64,000 bases of DNA, taken from contig CAUYLG010059075.1 of the NCBI GenBank assembly GCA_963573385.1, positions 1 to 64,000 of the forward strand, given 5' to 3'. A program made the translations under genes and the position numbers. This document shows positions 23,240-34,399 of the stretch, one piece after another. Under the pieces are notes generated by a model. The model did not search any database, was not told where the DNA came from, and was given only the letters and a program-made list of their open reading frames with translations. Within the stretch, counting starts at the first letter, position 1. Each line of letters begins with the position of its first letter. This DNA is from Cacajao melanocephalus. Lineage: Eukaryota > Chordata > Mammalia > Primates > Pitheciidae.

Positions 23240-25850
23240 GTTTTCAAAGGAAAAAGGTAATGAAAATTTAAAATATTCCACATCAAAATATTAGATTAGA
23301 GTGATGTGCTAAATAAGACTGTGGTCAAATCATGCATTATTTTACTCTGCTCTATGATAATGGGCAAAGTTACATAAGCATATCACATCAATTAATTAAA
23401 TATTCAAGCTAAAAAATATGGGATAGTATTTATAAATGATAATAAATATGGTACTAATGAGAATAATAGTACTATGATTAATTTCACAGTTAATTTCAAA
23501 GGAATTAATAACTATTATGACATTTTAAAATTCCATTTTTATATAATATGAATATGGAAATTATTAGTAATTTCATTATATTTTATGTCAAAACACTACA
23601 GTATGTTAAAATCAGTATTCTTTCCTTTTTAAATTCATCTTAGTATTAGTAATAATTTAAGTTATTTTTTATTTATAGGAATAAAAATGGAATACCTAAT
23701 TTTAGCATTCACAGTAATGCTAATTAATGTAAGCATAAATTGCAATGCATTGTCTTATTTTTCTCTAGTTTCTTTTAAATTATAATTGTAGTATTCTACT
23801 GTCTTTGGTATTCTTCATGTTTCCCTTAAGCATTTTTATAAAGTAATTTTGAAAAAGGAAGGTTTAGAGATAAATTAAGAATATTTATTCTGCAATTTAT
23901 TTCTTAATTCATTTAGCAAATATTTATTGAACTCACACTTTTCTGTGCCCATGACTAAGAAGCACACAAAATATTTTAGGAGAAGGCTTCTTCTTTCATT
24001 AAGCAGCAATATCTTTTAATTATAAACATATGTACTGCAAGAAATCTTGTGGCGTCTTACTCCTTGAGTGACAGCATTCAAGTGTGCTGGCAGCCATCCT
24101 GATTTATGCAGGTTCTCCTCTTGTTAGATCAGCACCCTTTCACTGCTTAAGTATTCTCCTTTGTAAGATAAATTACATACTCAACCTAGGTAACCCACAT
24201 ATAATGCCTGAATCAAGAAGGTTGAACCTGGAAGGTAATCATATATATTAGTAAATAAAAATTAGTCCACAGTTCAAGTTAGTTGGCAGGTGTTCTTGAA
24301 TGATCTTATTTACTTAGGTGTCTTCCATCCCACATATTTTTTTAATAAGTTTAAATACTAAATTTCCAGAGGGAGTGTGGCTTTTCCTGGAACTACATTT
24401 ACCTCAGATATTGAACAGTTGTTTTACTTTAAATAACTATATGGAGAGCTACATTGTCCTCCTAGTGTTCTGTGATATAAACTGAAAAAACTTTCTGGAA
24501 TCAACTTCACTATTCTACTTTACTATCCAGAAATTAGGGCATTTATTCCCTGTAGAATATTAGTCCTTTTGATATTATTGCCATTCTAAATTACAATAAA
24601 ACTAACAATTTTGTACATTATGGTTTAGGTATAATGCTTTATTGTTATTATTACTCATTTAAAAACTGAGATACAGCTACACCCGTTCTTTTATGCCTGA
24701 TGCTACAGCAGTAGTTTGACATATTGTCATGTTAGATATTGAGATATCAATATGAAATGCATCCAGAGCTTTTCCAAGTTTTAATAAGAAAAATCTTCTT
24801 GATTATCAGCAAAGGATTTATAGATATATATATATATTCACATATAAATTATATACATATATTTTATGACAATAGAAGTATTCACATTTATTTTAGAAAA
24901 TATATGAACTACATTAAAAGCACAAAATAAAATAAATATTACTCTTATCACTAGTGATTATAACTCAAAATATTTATATTATATACTGCACTCAATAGTT
25001 TAATATAAATACAGTGAATATGTTCCATGTTTTAAAGAGTCATACAACATGATTTTTTTATATCTATGCTTTTCTTCAAGTATTGAAAAATATTTAACAT
25101 ATTCCTTATTATCAGTAACTTGTTTCTTTAAATCAAATTATCACAAATAAATTGGGTACTTATTATTTTGAATTTATATTTAATTAAATTTTCAGATAAA
25201 TCCTATAAGTGAAACATCTGTGTAATTTTCTGAGAACTTTTGAAAAATTTCAGAGATTGTCCTCCAGCAAAGTAATAACAATTAAAATGGATACTAGTAG
25301 TCTAATTTGCACCCTTGATAAGAGTATATCTATTCGATCTTTTTTTACTTATTAGATGACCCAACTTAATTGTGTGTATGAAAAAACTGATATTATTAAC
25401 TTTCATAATTGAAAATTCTCAAAAACTTTCCGGTGTTTGGCAGCACTTAATCCAGTAGCTACAATTTGTTGCCAAGGTGTGGTTTTCATTCCTTGGTCTG
25501 CCCTGTCTTCTTTGGTTATAGTTCTCCTAAACCTGGCTCTTTATTTTTCTCAAAAGCCTACAGCATTCATATATAGGTTAGTGAAGGGAGAGAGTCCTTT
25601 TGCCTCTAAATATTTCTAGCTTACTTAAAATATAGAATTTATTGACAGTGTCAACATGTATGATGTGCTATATACCCATAAATGGGGAGGTGACTACATA
25701 CTCCAACACAGATTCCCAAATGAAGAGTTTAAGCTCTTTGGAAGCAGAAAAAAAGAAAACAATACAAAAAGCAAACAAACTATGTCTTGAATTTAACTTA
25801 ATAAAAATGTTTATTTTAAAAATTATATTTCATATATATTTTATGTGATC
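23240..25850. other. AT-rich DNA, no gene recognised
   Basis: Mostly unique-looking AT-rich sequence, with a short TA tract near 24823-24860. At 23908-23960 a fragment like ATTTAGCAAATATTTATTGAAC resembles a common old repeat but is too short to assign. Confidence 0.5.
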
Positions 25851-25854
25851 AATG

Positions 25855-26075
25855 ACATTTTTAATTGCATTTTTTTCTGTACTGGTATGAGTTTAAAATC
25901 AAACTTTATATTAATTAGGAGATCTTTTGTCATCATGAAAAGATAATGTGTATATGTGTTTGTTTTACATTATTTTTAATTGCATTTTTTTCTGTACTGG
26001 TATGAGTTTAAAATCAAACTTTATATTAATTAAGAGACCTTTTGTCACCATGAAAAGATAATGTATATATATGCA
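25855..26075. repeat. Tandem duplication, about 115-bp unit, two copies
   Basis: TTTTTAATTGCATTTTTTTC...CTTTATATTAATTA...GAAAAGATAATG appears at about 25857 and again at about 25972. Only a handful of substitutions (AGGAGATC/AAGAGACC, CATC/CACC) separate the copies, so the duplication is younger than the old repeats beside it. Confidence 0.95.
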
Positions 26076-26099
26076 TCTATAAGAAGCAAATCCTTATCC

Positions 26100-26290
26100 A
26101 TTTAAGCTTTATCATTTTTTCAGTAATTCAGTCAACTCTTCAGACTTCACTTCTAACTCTAGTTCTCTTGCAATTTCCTCAGTCCCTTCCTCCATTGAAG
26201 ACTTGAAACCCTTAAAGTCATCCATGAGGATTGGAAACAGCTTCTTTCAAACTGTTGTTAATGTTGATATTTTGACCATAAATCATAAAT
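26100..26290 (-). mobile_element. Tigger DNA-transposon scrap (transposase C-terminal part)
   Basis: The minus strand encodes a piece resembling the Tigger transposase segment around a MDDFKGFKSSMEE-like stretch. The same segment is found at about 56085-56255 within the large Tigger copy, allowing direct comparison (CAATTCAGTCAC..., GTCATCCATGAG...). No ends remain. Confidence 0.8.
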
Positions 26291-26374
26291 GTTCATAATG
26301 GTATCTATTGAAAGAGCTTAATTTTTCAAAAAAGAGTTTATTTATCAATAAAGATAAAAATATTTTCTCATAAA

Positions 26375-26450
26375 TGACAACAGACATTTTGCAAAAGAAG
26401 ATGCACAAATAAACAACAAACATATGAAAAAGTAGAACTCAATGTAACTG
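26375..26450 (+). mobile_element. Short L1 ORF2 scrap, sense
   Basis: CAACAGACATTTTGCAAAAG and AACAACAAACATATGAAAAAG match the ORF2 3' text of L1 (also at 14600-14650). About 75 bp survive. Confidence 0.65.
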
Positions 26451-28190
26451 AACTTAAGATGAAAACCATGATTCTGTAATTGAAGCAGCAGTTACAATAG
26501 TGCTGTATCATGAGCTTTTCTTATTATTTTATGTAGTCTCACAGAGAAGTACATTAATAAAGTCATTATTTATATAATACTGCTCTATTCAGTAAAATCA
26601 CAATGAATGAAATAACCCTATGATTAGCATCTTGTACATTGTTTTACTAAATGGAGCATATTTAATAGTCATAACAATTACTTAATGAAGCTGAAATTAG
26701 GAACTATGTTTCCATGATCATACTAAAACCAAACTCTTCAGGCAAATAGCTTGCATTTTAGTTACTTTACTGAATGTGAAGATAACCTAATAGCCAACTA
26801 CATGCAGACATTAAGAAAAGACAATTCAAGCACTAATAGAACCAGTGCCAAATATAAAATGGGATAAATTGTGAAGAGACATTCTAAACATGTTGTTACA
26901 TACAATACCGTATCCTGGGTTGAAACTTAAGTATATTTAGAATTTTTATGCTATTGAGTTCTATGTTAATAGGCAATGAACAATGAGAAATAATCTATCA
27001 GTACCATATTTAAGAGAAAATTCTTAAAGCAAATAATGTCTGCTTTACAAAAAGTGCAAAATAATGTTCAAAGTGGGTTGAGAGAATTCAGAATATTTTT
27101 TCAACATTTTGGAGGGTTTATTTTCTAATAAACAAAATGACTGTCATAACATATAAGTAATAAGATCAGTAAGCGATGGCTATATTTCCATTATATGAGT
27201 CATCTATCAGTTGACCAGATACATGCTTCCAAAAGAGAGAAGTTACCAATAGACCTCCAATCTATTTTATACAAAGCACTTGGAAAATCATTCCTCACAT
27301 TTTATAAACAAATACACATTCCTACAAACATTTTCAATATATACATTATTACTAAAATATTTTATTCTACTAAATTCTATGATTGTTACTACAAATATGG
27401 CTGGCATAATTTTATAAAATTGATCTAAACTGAGCTCTAAATTTATATGCATTCTAATTATTTAATACAGCCTAGAGTCTATATTAACCTTGTATAAGAT
27501 TCAGAGGTATGTAAAGGTATAACATTACGTAGATGAAAGCTAAAAGAAGAAAATACAACTTCTCTGCAAAATAAAGCAAATGGAAACCATGTATGGATTT
27601 TCTTATTATATTGGTTTTGGTTCTGGACAATTAAGTTTTGTTTCATTTAAGGATTCTAAAAGACTGAGAGAAATTGGGTAAAATGTTAAATCTAAGGTAT
27701 TACTTACCAACCTGACACTTTTATTCCTTAACCACAAAAACTAAGTTTAGATAGAACAATCTTGAAATATTCAATTAGAATCAAGTATTACCACTGATAA
27801 TTAACTTCATAATTCTACCTCTATATGGCCATGGGGGAATAGTCAGAACATTTCAGAACCTAAAATAAATATATAACATAGTTTGTTTTAAACTATATTA
27901 TTCCTAGGAGGTAACACTTTCAAAATAGTGAAAGATGGAGCACACAGATGTGGTTTCTCCTTTTCTTCTCTCTGAATTTTCACTGGTCCTTTCTTACACG
28001 TGTAGAGACCTGACAATCATATCTAGGATTGAAAGCACTTAAGCTAGTTCTATTCCTACTTTGATTATAGAATTGTTTAGTCATATCTAGCTTTGGGAAA
28101 AAAATGAGCCAAATGCACCAAAATTTCTACATGAATCTTAAAAACTAAAGATTCAAAGAGTAGTAGCATGCTTTATTAATAGCTATTAAT
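26450..28190. other. AT-rich DNA, nothing recognised
   Basis: No gene or repeat family can be supported. The 77-codon frame at 27195-27428 is AT-driven. Confidence 0.5.
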
Positions 28191-28204
28191 TAATAAGTAA
28201 TAAT

Positions 28205-28400
28205 TATTTATTGTTTGTTTTACTTTAGGCAATGCACATTTAATCCTCACAGCAAGAGTTGTTATTATTATTATTATTATTGTAACTATGAGTTAGTTAC
28301 TATTTTCATGTTTTGAGTGAAGTCAGCAAATCTTAGCATTTTCGATTTTATCCATATAATCAATTATTTGATTAGAAAGCCCATAACCACTGTGCTTGGA
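28205..28400 (-). repeat. MIR-like remnant containing a short ATT microsatellite
   Basis: TTTAATCCTCACAGCAAGAG...GAAAGCCCATAACCACTGTGCTT follows the reverse complement of MIR. TTATTATTATTATTATTATTG (28260-28280) lies inside it. Confidence 0.65.
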
Positions 28401-28974
28401 AGTTTTGATAAACAGAATCTAACAAAGTTGAATCATATACTCAGGTTATCATATCACAAAAAATAGCTATTGAAGCTGCATTAATATTCTAATAAACTAT
28501 AATGAGTTAAGACATAAGCAATCAAAATATTGTGATAGGAAATTGATTATAAAATAGAGTGAGCCATCAGTTCATACTCATAGCACAGGAAAAGGACAGA
28601 CTGAGGAATATTTTTGCTTCTTTTTTATGTTTTTATGGTTAAAATTTGGCAGTGGTAAAGGCTGAAAAACAGTAATTTTAACTATGGATTGAAAATAACA
28701 TAAATATATAGACGTTGTCAAAACTCTTTTTCCTGTGCAAAATTACATGTGATTAAAATAAAATATTTGAATATATTAAATAGTACCCTGTACATTTTTA
28801 AAGTATATAGGATTCGTCATGATTACGGTGGGATATTAGTCTATCATTTAGTAGTGGATTTTAGGATAAAATCTAAATATAAGAATGTGCATTAGAAAAG
28901 GTTGATCATTTACATCTAAGGCTGCTTCCTATAAAACGAATTAAATAGAATTCATTTTAAAATATATCATCTTA

Positions 28975-29370
<396 letters not shown>

Positions 29371-29630
29371 TTATAAGGGCATAGTACAATGTGTCTATCA
29401 TGAATAACTCTCCAAATTTTTCTCTTAATATTTTAACTTAAGTATATTTTGGCAAGTTAAGGACTATTTAAATTATATTTATAGTCATTTAAGAATTTGT
29501 AAGTAAAACATTATCTCTGTCACCAAATCAAAAGAGATAATCATAGTGAAAGATTAGCATTATGAATCATCATTAGGGTGGAGGGATGGATACCATCTTA
29601 TACTTTTTATATTGTCATTGAAAAGAAAAT

Positions 29631-29678
29631 CTCCAACCTGGATAGCAGAATGAGACACTGTCTGAAAAAAAAAAAAAA
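29631..29678 (+). mobile_element. Extremely 5'-truncated Alu (about 48 bp)
   Basis: CTCCAACCTGGATAGCAGAATGAGACACTGTCTG plus an A-tail is the last part of an Alu right monomer. AAGAAAAT is found just before (29623-29630) and shortly after the tail (29692-29699), a possible target duplication. Confidence 0.75.
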
Positions 29679-30040
29679 GATAAAAAAGTTTAAGAAAATA
29701 ATGAAAACCCACCCATTGTTAGCAAAGATGAGATAAACCAGTTAAATCTGTATCACTGAAGATTTATCTACATTACAGCAAAGCAGAATGCTTCATATAT
29801 AATGAAACTAAAATTAATTTAAGCCACAATCTTTGATTTTTCTTATATATGTAAGAAAGCTAAACAATTTTACAGAGTCACGAAAATGTTTCAGCTTTAC
29901 AACTTAGTGAGAAAAGATAAGATAATAGGAAAAGATAATAAAATGTATAAAAAAGCTTAAATTGGGTCCTATACTATTCCACATAAGTATCATATTGTCA
30001 ATTTCAATTATGTAAGTATATAAAATTACATATGAAGTTA

Positions 30041-30110
30041 TTTTTCATATGTAAATGGTATTTCATTTTCATATGTAAATGGTATTTCATTTGTGTAAAT
30101 GGTATTGCAC
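30041..30110. repeat. Tandem repeat, about 24-bp unit, nearly three copies
   Basis: TCATATGTAAATGGTATT at 30045 and 30069, then a shorter version ending GTAAATGGTATT at 30095. Confidence 0.9.
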
Positions 30111-30219
30111 TGAGTTATCTTCACTACTATTACAGAGGGAACAGAGAAGCACTTGCCTAAAAAGAATGAAGATATCTAATTTTTAAATTCCAGAACGCTT
30201 CCATCAATGACTATGCGTC

Positions 30220-30955
30220 ATTGATTTTGAAAAGTTTGTGAAAGAGTGGTATTATTTCTTTGAAGGTTTGGTGGAATTTACCAGTGAAGCCAGCTGGGCT
30301 CTTTGTGGAGTGCTTTTAACTATTCAGTTTCTACTTTTATTTTTTTTTATTTTTTACTTTTTGAGAAGGAGTCTTACTCTGTCACCCAGGATGGAGTGCA
30401 GTCGCACAATCTCGGCTCACTGCAAACTCCACCTCCCAGGTTTGAGCAATTTTCTGCCTCAGCCTCCCATGTAGCTGGAATTACAGGGGCACACCACCAT
30501 GCCTGGCTAATTTTTTGTATTTTTAGTAGAGACAGGGTTTCATCATCTTGGCCAGGCTGGTCTTGAACTCCTGACCTCGTGATCCATGGACCTCAGCCTC
30601 CAAAAGTGCTAGGATTATAGGCCTGAGCCACCGTGCCCGGCCTCAGTCTCTACTTTCTATAGTTTTATTCATATTTTCTCATTCTCTTTGAGTCAGTTTC
30701 AATCATGTGTGTCTTTCTAATAATTTGTCAGCTTCATCTAGGTTATATAATTTATTGATATGTAATTATTGATAGTGTTCTTTAATAGCCAGTTTTATTT
30801 TATTAAAATTGGCAAGGAATCACTTTTATTCCTTTTTTATATATAGGTGTATACATATAGCTATACATTTTCCTGTAAGCATTGCTATTGCCACATCCAT
30901 AAATTTTACTATATTCTTTTGAGGTTTTTTATTAATAGTGAGGGTATCCTCCTGT
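30220..30955 (-). mobile_element. Old antisense L1 (L1M group), ORF2 part, carrying an Alu
   Basis: GGTTTGGTGGAATTTACCAG, GAAGCCAGCTGGGCTC, then after the Alu GAGTCAGTTTCAATCATGTG and CTTCATCTAGGTTATATAAT are reverse-complement ORF2 text in the right order. Pieces are missing and no open frame remains. The Alu occupies 30340-30642. Confidence 0.88.
30340..30642 (-). mobile_element. Alu, antisense, inside the old L1
   Basis: Starts in a poly(T)-rich tail and ends GCCGGGCACG-complement CCGTGCCCGGCC at 30642. Target duplication TCAGTTTCTACTTTTA (30324-30339) versus TCAGTCTCTACTTTCT (30643-30658). AluS-like. Confidence 0.95.
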
Positions 30956-30959
30956 ATAA

Positions 30960-31905
30960 GTCATAAGACTATGGTTTAGCTTTGAAAAAATATACTTATT
31001 TTAATTTCTTTCAAAAATACAATAAAATATTTTTTAAAAGATAAATTATTAGCATTGCATCATATTGCCTCAATTTTGTCTGTCTTTTTAGGCATCTGGT
31101 TATGAGCACTCTCATTGAAGCCACTAGAACCACTAAAGTCTTATCTGTTAATAATAATGAAATTGTCACAGATTCTATTGGTATGGTTCTTGCCTGTTCT
31201 CCATAATACCCATTGTTCCTGGGGCTAAACCAATAAAAAATGACTAAACAATTTAGTTCCTCACATATATTTTATAATTAGATAAAGCACTATGTTCTAA
31301 CATGTCTAATCTGGCTTCTCCGGCGACTTCCCACAGTGTACTAAAAATTCTTCAGTTGTGGAGAGTTGGTGGTCAGGCAAATTATGAAGAGTGAGAAAGA
31401 ACAGATAAGATATAACTGGGAGATTAATCATTTTCTTTTTATCTCTTCAATAGACAATTCTGGGATAAGGACTTTGGTACAGATTGTCTAAGACATCTCA
31501 GATGACCAAGCAATGGGCTATGTCTCTTCTTATCTCATGAAACAGTGAGTAGTTGCCAATACACAACATGTTTATAATTTGTCCTTTATGCATCACTCTG
31601 CTTTTCCATAGTTCGTTCTACACTGGAATCCTATTACATTAAGCATTAGCACATACACATTCCATCAGACTATGGCCAACAGTCTGTGCTCAGACTGTGT
31701 CCTGAGCCAAGACAGCAGATATCAATAGTATCTCTAATAAGTAGATTATGGTAGGTGGGATGGAAATAATTATTGACATTTGATAGCATCACTATTAATT
31801 AAGCTATGGTTAATTTTAATGAAGTGTAAATGGGTGGCAAGGAGATAGCAGTTCAACTACATGTGGTGCATAATAAGAAAATGGATAATACTATTTGCAG
31901 AGATA
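30960..31905. other. Mixed AT-rich DNA, nothing recognised
   Basis: No repeat family is recognised with confidence. Composition is less AT-rich from about 31100 to 31720. It could be decayed ERVL interior related to 33060-34380, but I have no direct match. Confidence 0.35.
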
Positions 31906-31908
31906 ATC

Positions 31909-32008
31909 ATGTTGGCCAGGATGTTCTCAAACTCCTGACTTCAGGTGGTCCACTCACTTTGGCCTCTCTAAGTGCTGGGATTACAGGCATGAGCCACCAC
32001 ACCTGGCC
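31909..32008 (-). mobile_element. Alu 5' fragment without A-tail, antisense
   Basis: CATGTTGGCCAGGATGTTCT to CACCACACCTGGCC is the reverse complement of the first 100 or so bases of Alu. The right part and A-tail are absent and there is no poly(T) at the left edge. Confidence 0.88.
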
Positions 32009-32164
32009 AACAAGTATAAAAATGTTTTGAATCCTTCTTTCCTCTTTCTTCTTCCATGTTTTAGAGGTTGTTTCTTAATCAGTATCTCCATTTATGCATT
32101 TTCTATTAATTCTCCTCTCTCTTTTACTCTCTGTAAATCCTCTGACTCCTTGGCATCCCTAAAA

Positions 32165-32187
32165 GAGAGAGAGAGAGAGAGAGAGAG
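32165..32187 (+). repeat. (GA)n microsatellite
   Basis: Twenty-three bases of perfect GA alternation. Confidence 0.97.
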
Positions 32188-33059
32188 TAATTGAATGTAA
32201 TAGAAATAGTAGAGAAGTTTGGTTTCTGCCCAAATATCTAGAGCTCACTAAAATTGCCAAAAACTTTGCAACTGATGAACTCAGACTCTCCTCAGGGACT
32301 TGATTACCACTCAGTCTATGTGGTTAGCCATTCCTTGTCTAAACTCCTCCCTTAGGTTGATAGCTACCTCTCTCTGCCGTTGCCCATGTAACTTGTCTTA
32401 GTCTTAATGGTTTCTTCTGCCTCTATCTTGCTTAAACTGTGACTATTTATTTTCATTCAGTATCTGATCTTCTTTTTTGTATACTTTCACCCTCTTCGGC
32501 AGTAATCCATTTTCCTTAAGTAAGCTGCCCATATGACACCCAAATCTGGAGCTGTCTAGATTTCCCCTGAGCTTGACTCATGGCTTTGCCTGGATAGGCC
32601 AGACACTTCAAACTTGAGATTTCATACCGAGTTGCCATGATAATAGTCTGTTTATACCTCAGCTATTCCAGCACAGGATACACTTAACCTTGAGGGTCCA
32701 GATAAGAAAGCCTTGGGCCTGAACCTAACGCAATCCTCTCCTTACCCGCTTGAGGCTTAGAGCATGCAGCCTAGGAGTACTGAGGCAAGAACAAAACTCT
32801 GAGGTTATACAGAAAAGAATGTGTAGAAGTAGCTACTACACTCAGAGTAAGGGAACAAAATTAAGATGTTACCTTTAATAGTATTAAGTGATGTGGAGCA
32901 GTTGTCCCTGTCGAGCTTTGAACCAAATCTCTAGTAAGTGGTTGATGCCAGGTTACTACTGATCCTTCAAGTCCTTGAAAAAGGGAATCCAGATACCTAT
33001 AAAAGAAACATTGCCAAAGTGTTTCTAGAGCCTCATAAATTCTAAAAAGAACTCTCATA

Positions 33060-34380
33060 GAGCTATAAATCAGTTCATTGGGGAGGGAATGCCAGCCTAC
33101 TGAGATATTAGCCAGAAATAAATTGTTGGTGCATTACAGCTCTTATCCCAAAGTGATAAAGAGAAATTCTCCAGTGGACAGAACTACAAGCAATACATCT
33201 AGTTTTCTACTCCATATGATGAAAGAATTCATCTCACCTGTGGTTATTCCCTAATCCCTTGGAAGTGGCAAATGCCTGGGCCAGTTTTTCTGAGTCCAGA
33301 CTGGAATAAGATGAAAAATTCAATGACAAAGGGTTCTAAGGATGAAGTATACAAATAGACTTAGAGGTAATTAGAATACATATTTGCATCTCATGTTAAT
33401 TTTTACTGGAGATTATTCATCAAAAGGATCTCTCAACAAGCAGGTAGATATGTGAATATAAGTCAGTGTATCTCCAGACAATTCAGTGTTGTGTAGTCCC
33501 ATGTATGAAATCTATGATGACAGGGATGAAGGCTGTTCATATGCCCAACTGCGTAGGCTAACCTTTTACCACAGCTTTTCTTGCTACTTCCACTACTGGG
33601 TGTGCAATCTTCCAGCACCATAGATCAACAATTAGATGTCAGTGTTGTTGCTTGGGAATAACTGTTGGTCCCACTCTGGCAAAGGAGTTACACTTGAACC
33701 TTCAATCTTCGGGAATCTATATATTCCATAAATGAGTTTGCTTTCTTATCCAAAGTGCCCTAGCCAACACCATTATCTAAAGACTTACAGAAAGCCTTTT
33801 TAATATTCATGATATTCCCTATAACATTGTTTTAGACCAAAGGATCTATTTTATTTCTACAAAGTGAGTACAATTGGCTTATGACCTTGGGATTTATAGA
33901 TTGTGCAACATACTACCCCTTTTATTAAAAATCAGCCTGATAAATTTGGAGCAATCTGTTTAAGATTCAGCTAAGATCCTTGCTCGTGGTCAGCAACATG
34001 TAAGATTAGGGTAATGTTTTCCAGGATGTGATAAATGATACAGTAGCTCCACTAGCTAGAATATATCGATCCAGGAAACAAAGGGAAAAGGAAGAAAGGC
34101 ATCTCTTACCATCTCTCATAGTGAACCATTTGAAAATGTATGTGTCTAGTCCATACAGACCTAGCCTCTTCCCTACTAGAGATCCTGGAAGGGAGCCTCA
34201 TATGTCCACTATGGTCTACTCACGCCAGTGGAAAAGCAAGCAAAGGAGTATTCTACTAGCTGAAATGATGTCATGATGACCGAGAGACATTAGAATTACT
34301 GCCACATGTAGTATACCCATTCTGCTGCCCCTTCTTTAGTCTGGGATTGCAGCTACTAATAAGAATTTACACAATGCTGT
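33060..34380 (+). mobile_element. ERVL-class retroviral pol remnant (RNase H to integrase)
   Basis: Text in the order of an ERVL interior is visible. GGCAAATGCCTGGGCCAG (33268-33285) fits the RNase H part. GGGATGAAGG...CCCAACTG and the ACTGGGTGTGC...CAGCACCATAGATC block (33520-33640) fit the integrase N-terminal region. GGACTTACAG-like text, GACCAAAGGATC and TTCCAGGATG...ACTAGCTAGAATATATCGATCC (33770-34080) fit the integrase core and C-terminal part. All frames are broken, and the longest piece (34028-34276, 82 codons) covers the integrase end. No LTRs adjoin it in the window. The left limit is uncertain and may lie as far as 32550. Confidence 0.75.
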
Positions 34381-34399
34381 AAGTGCTTTCTGAAAAAAC

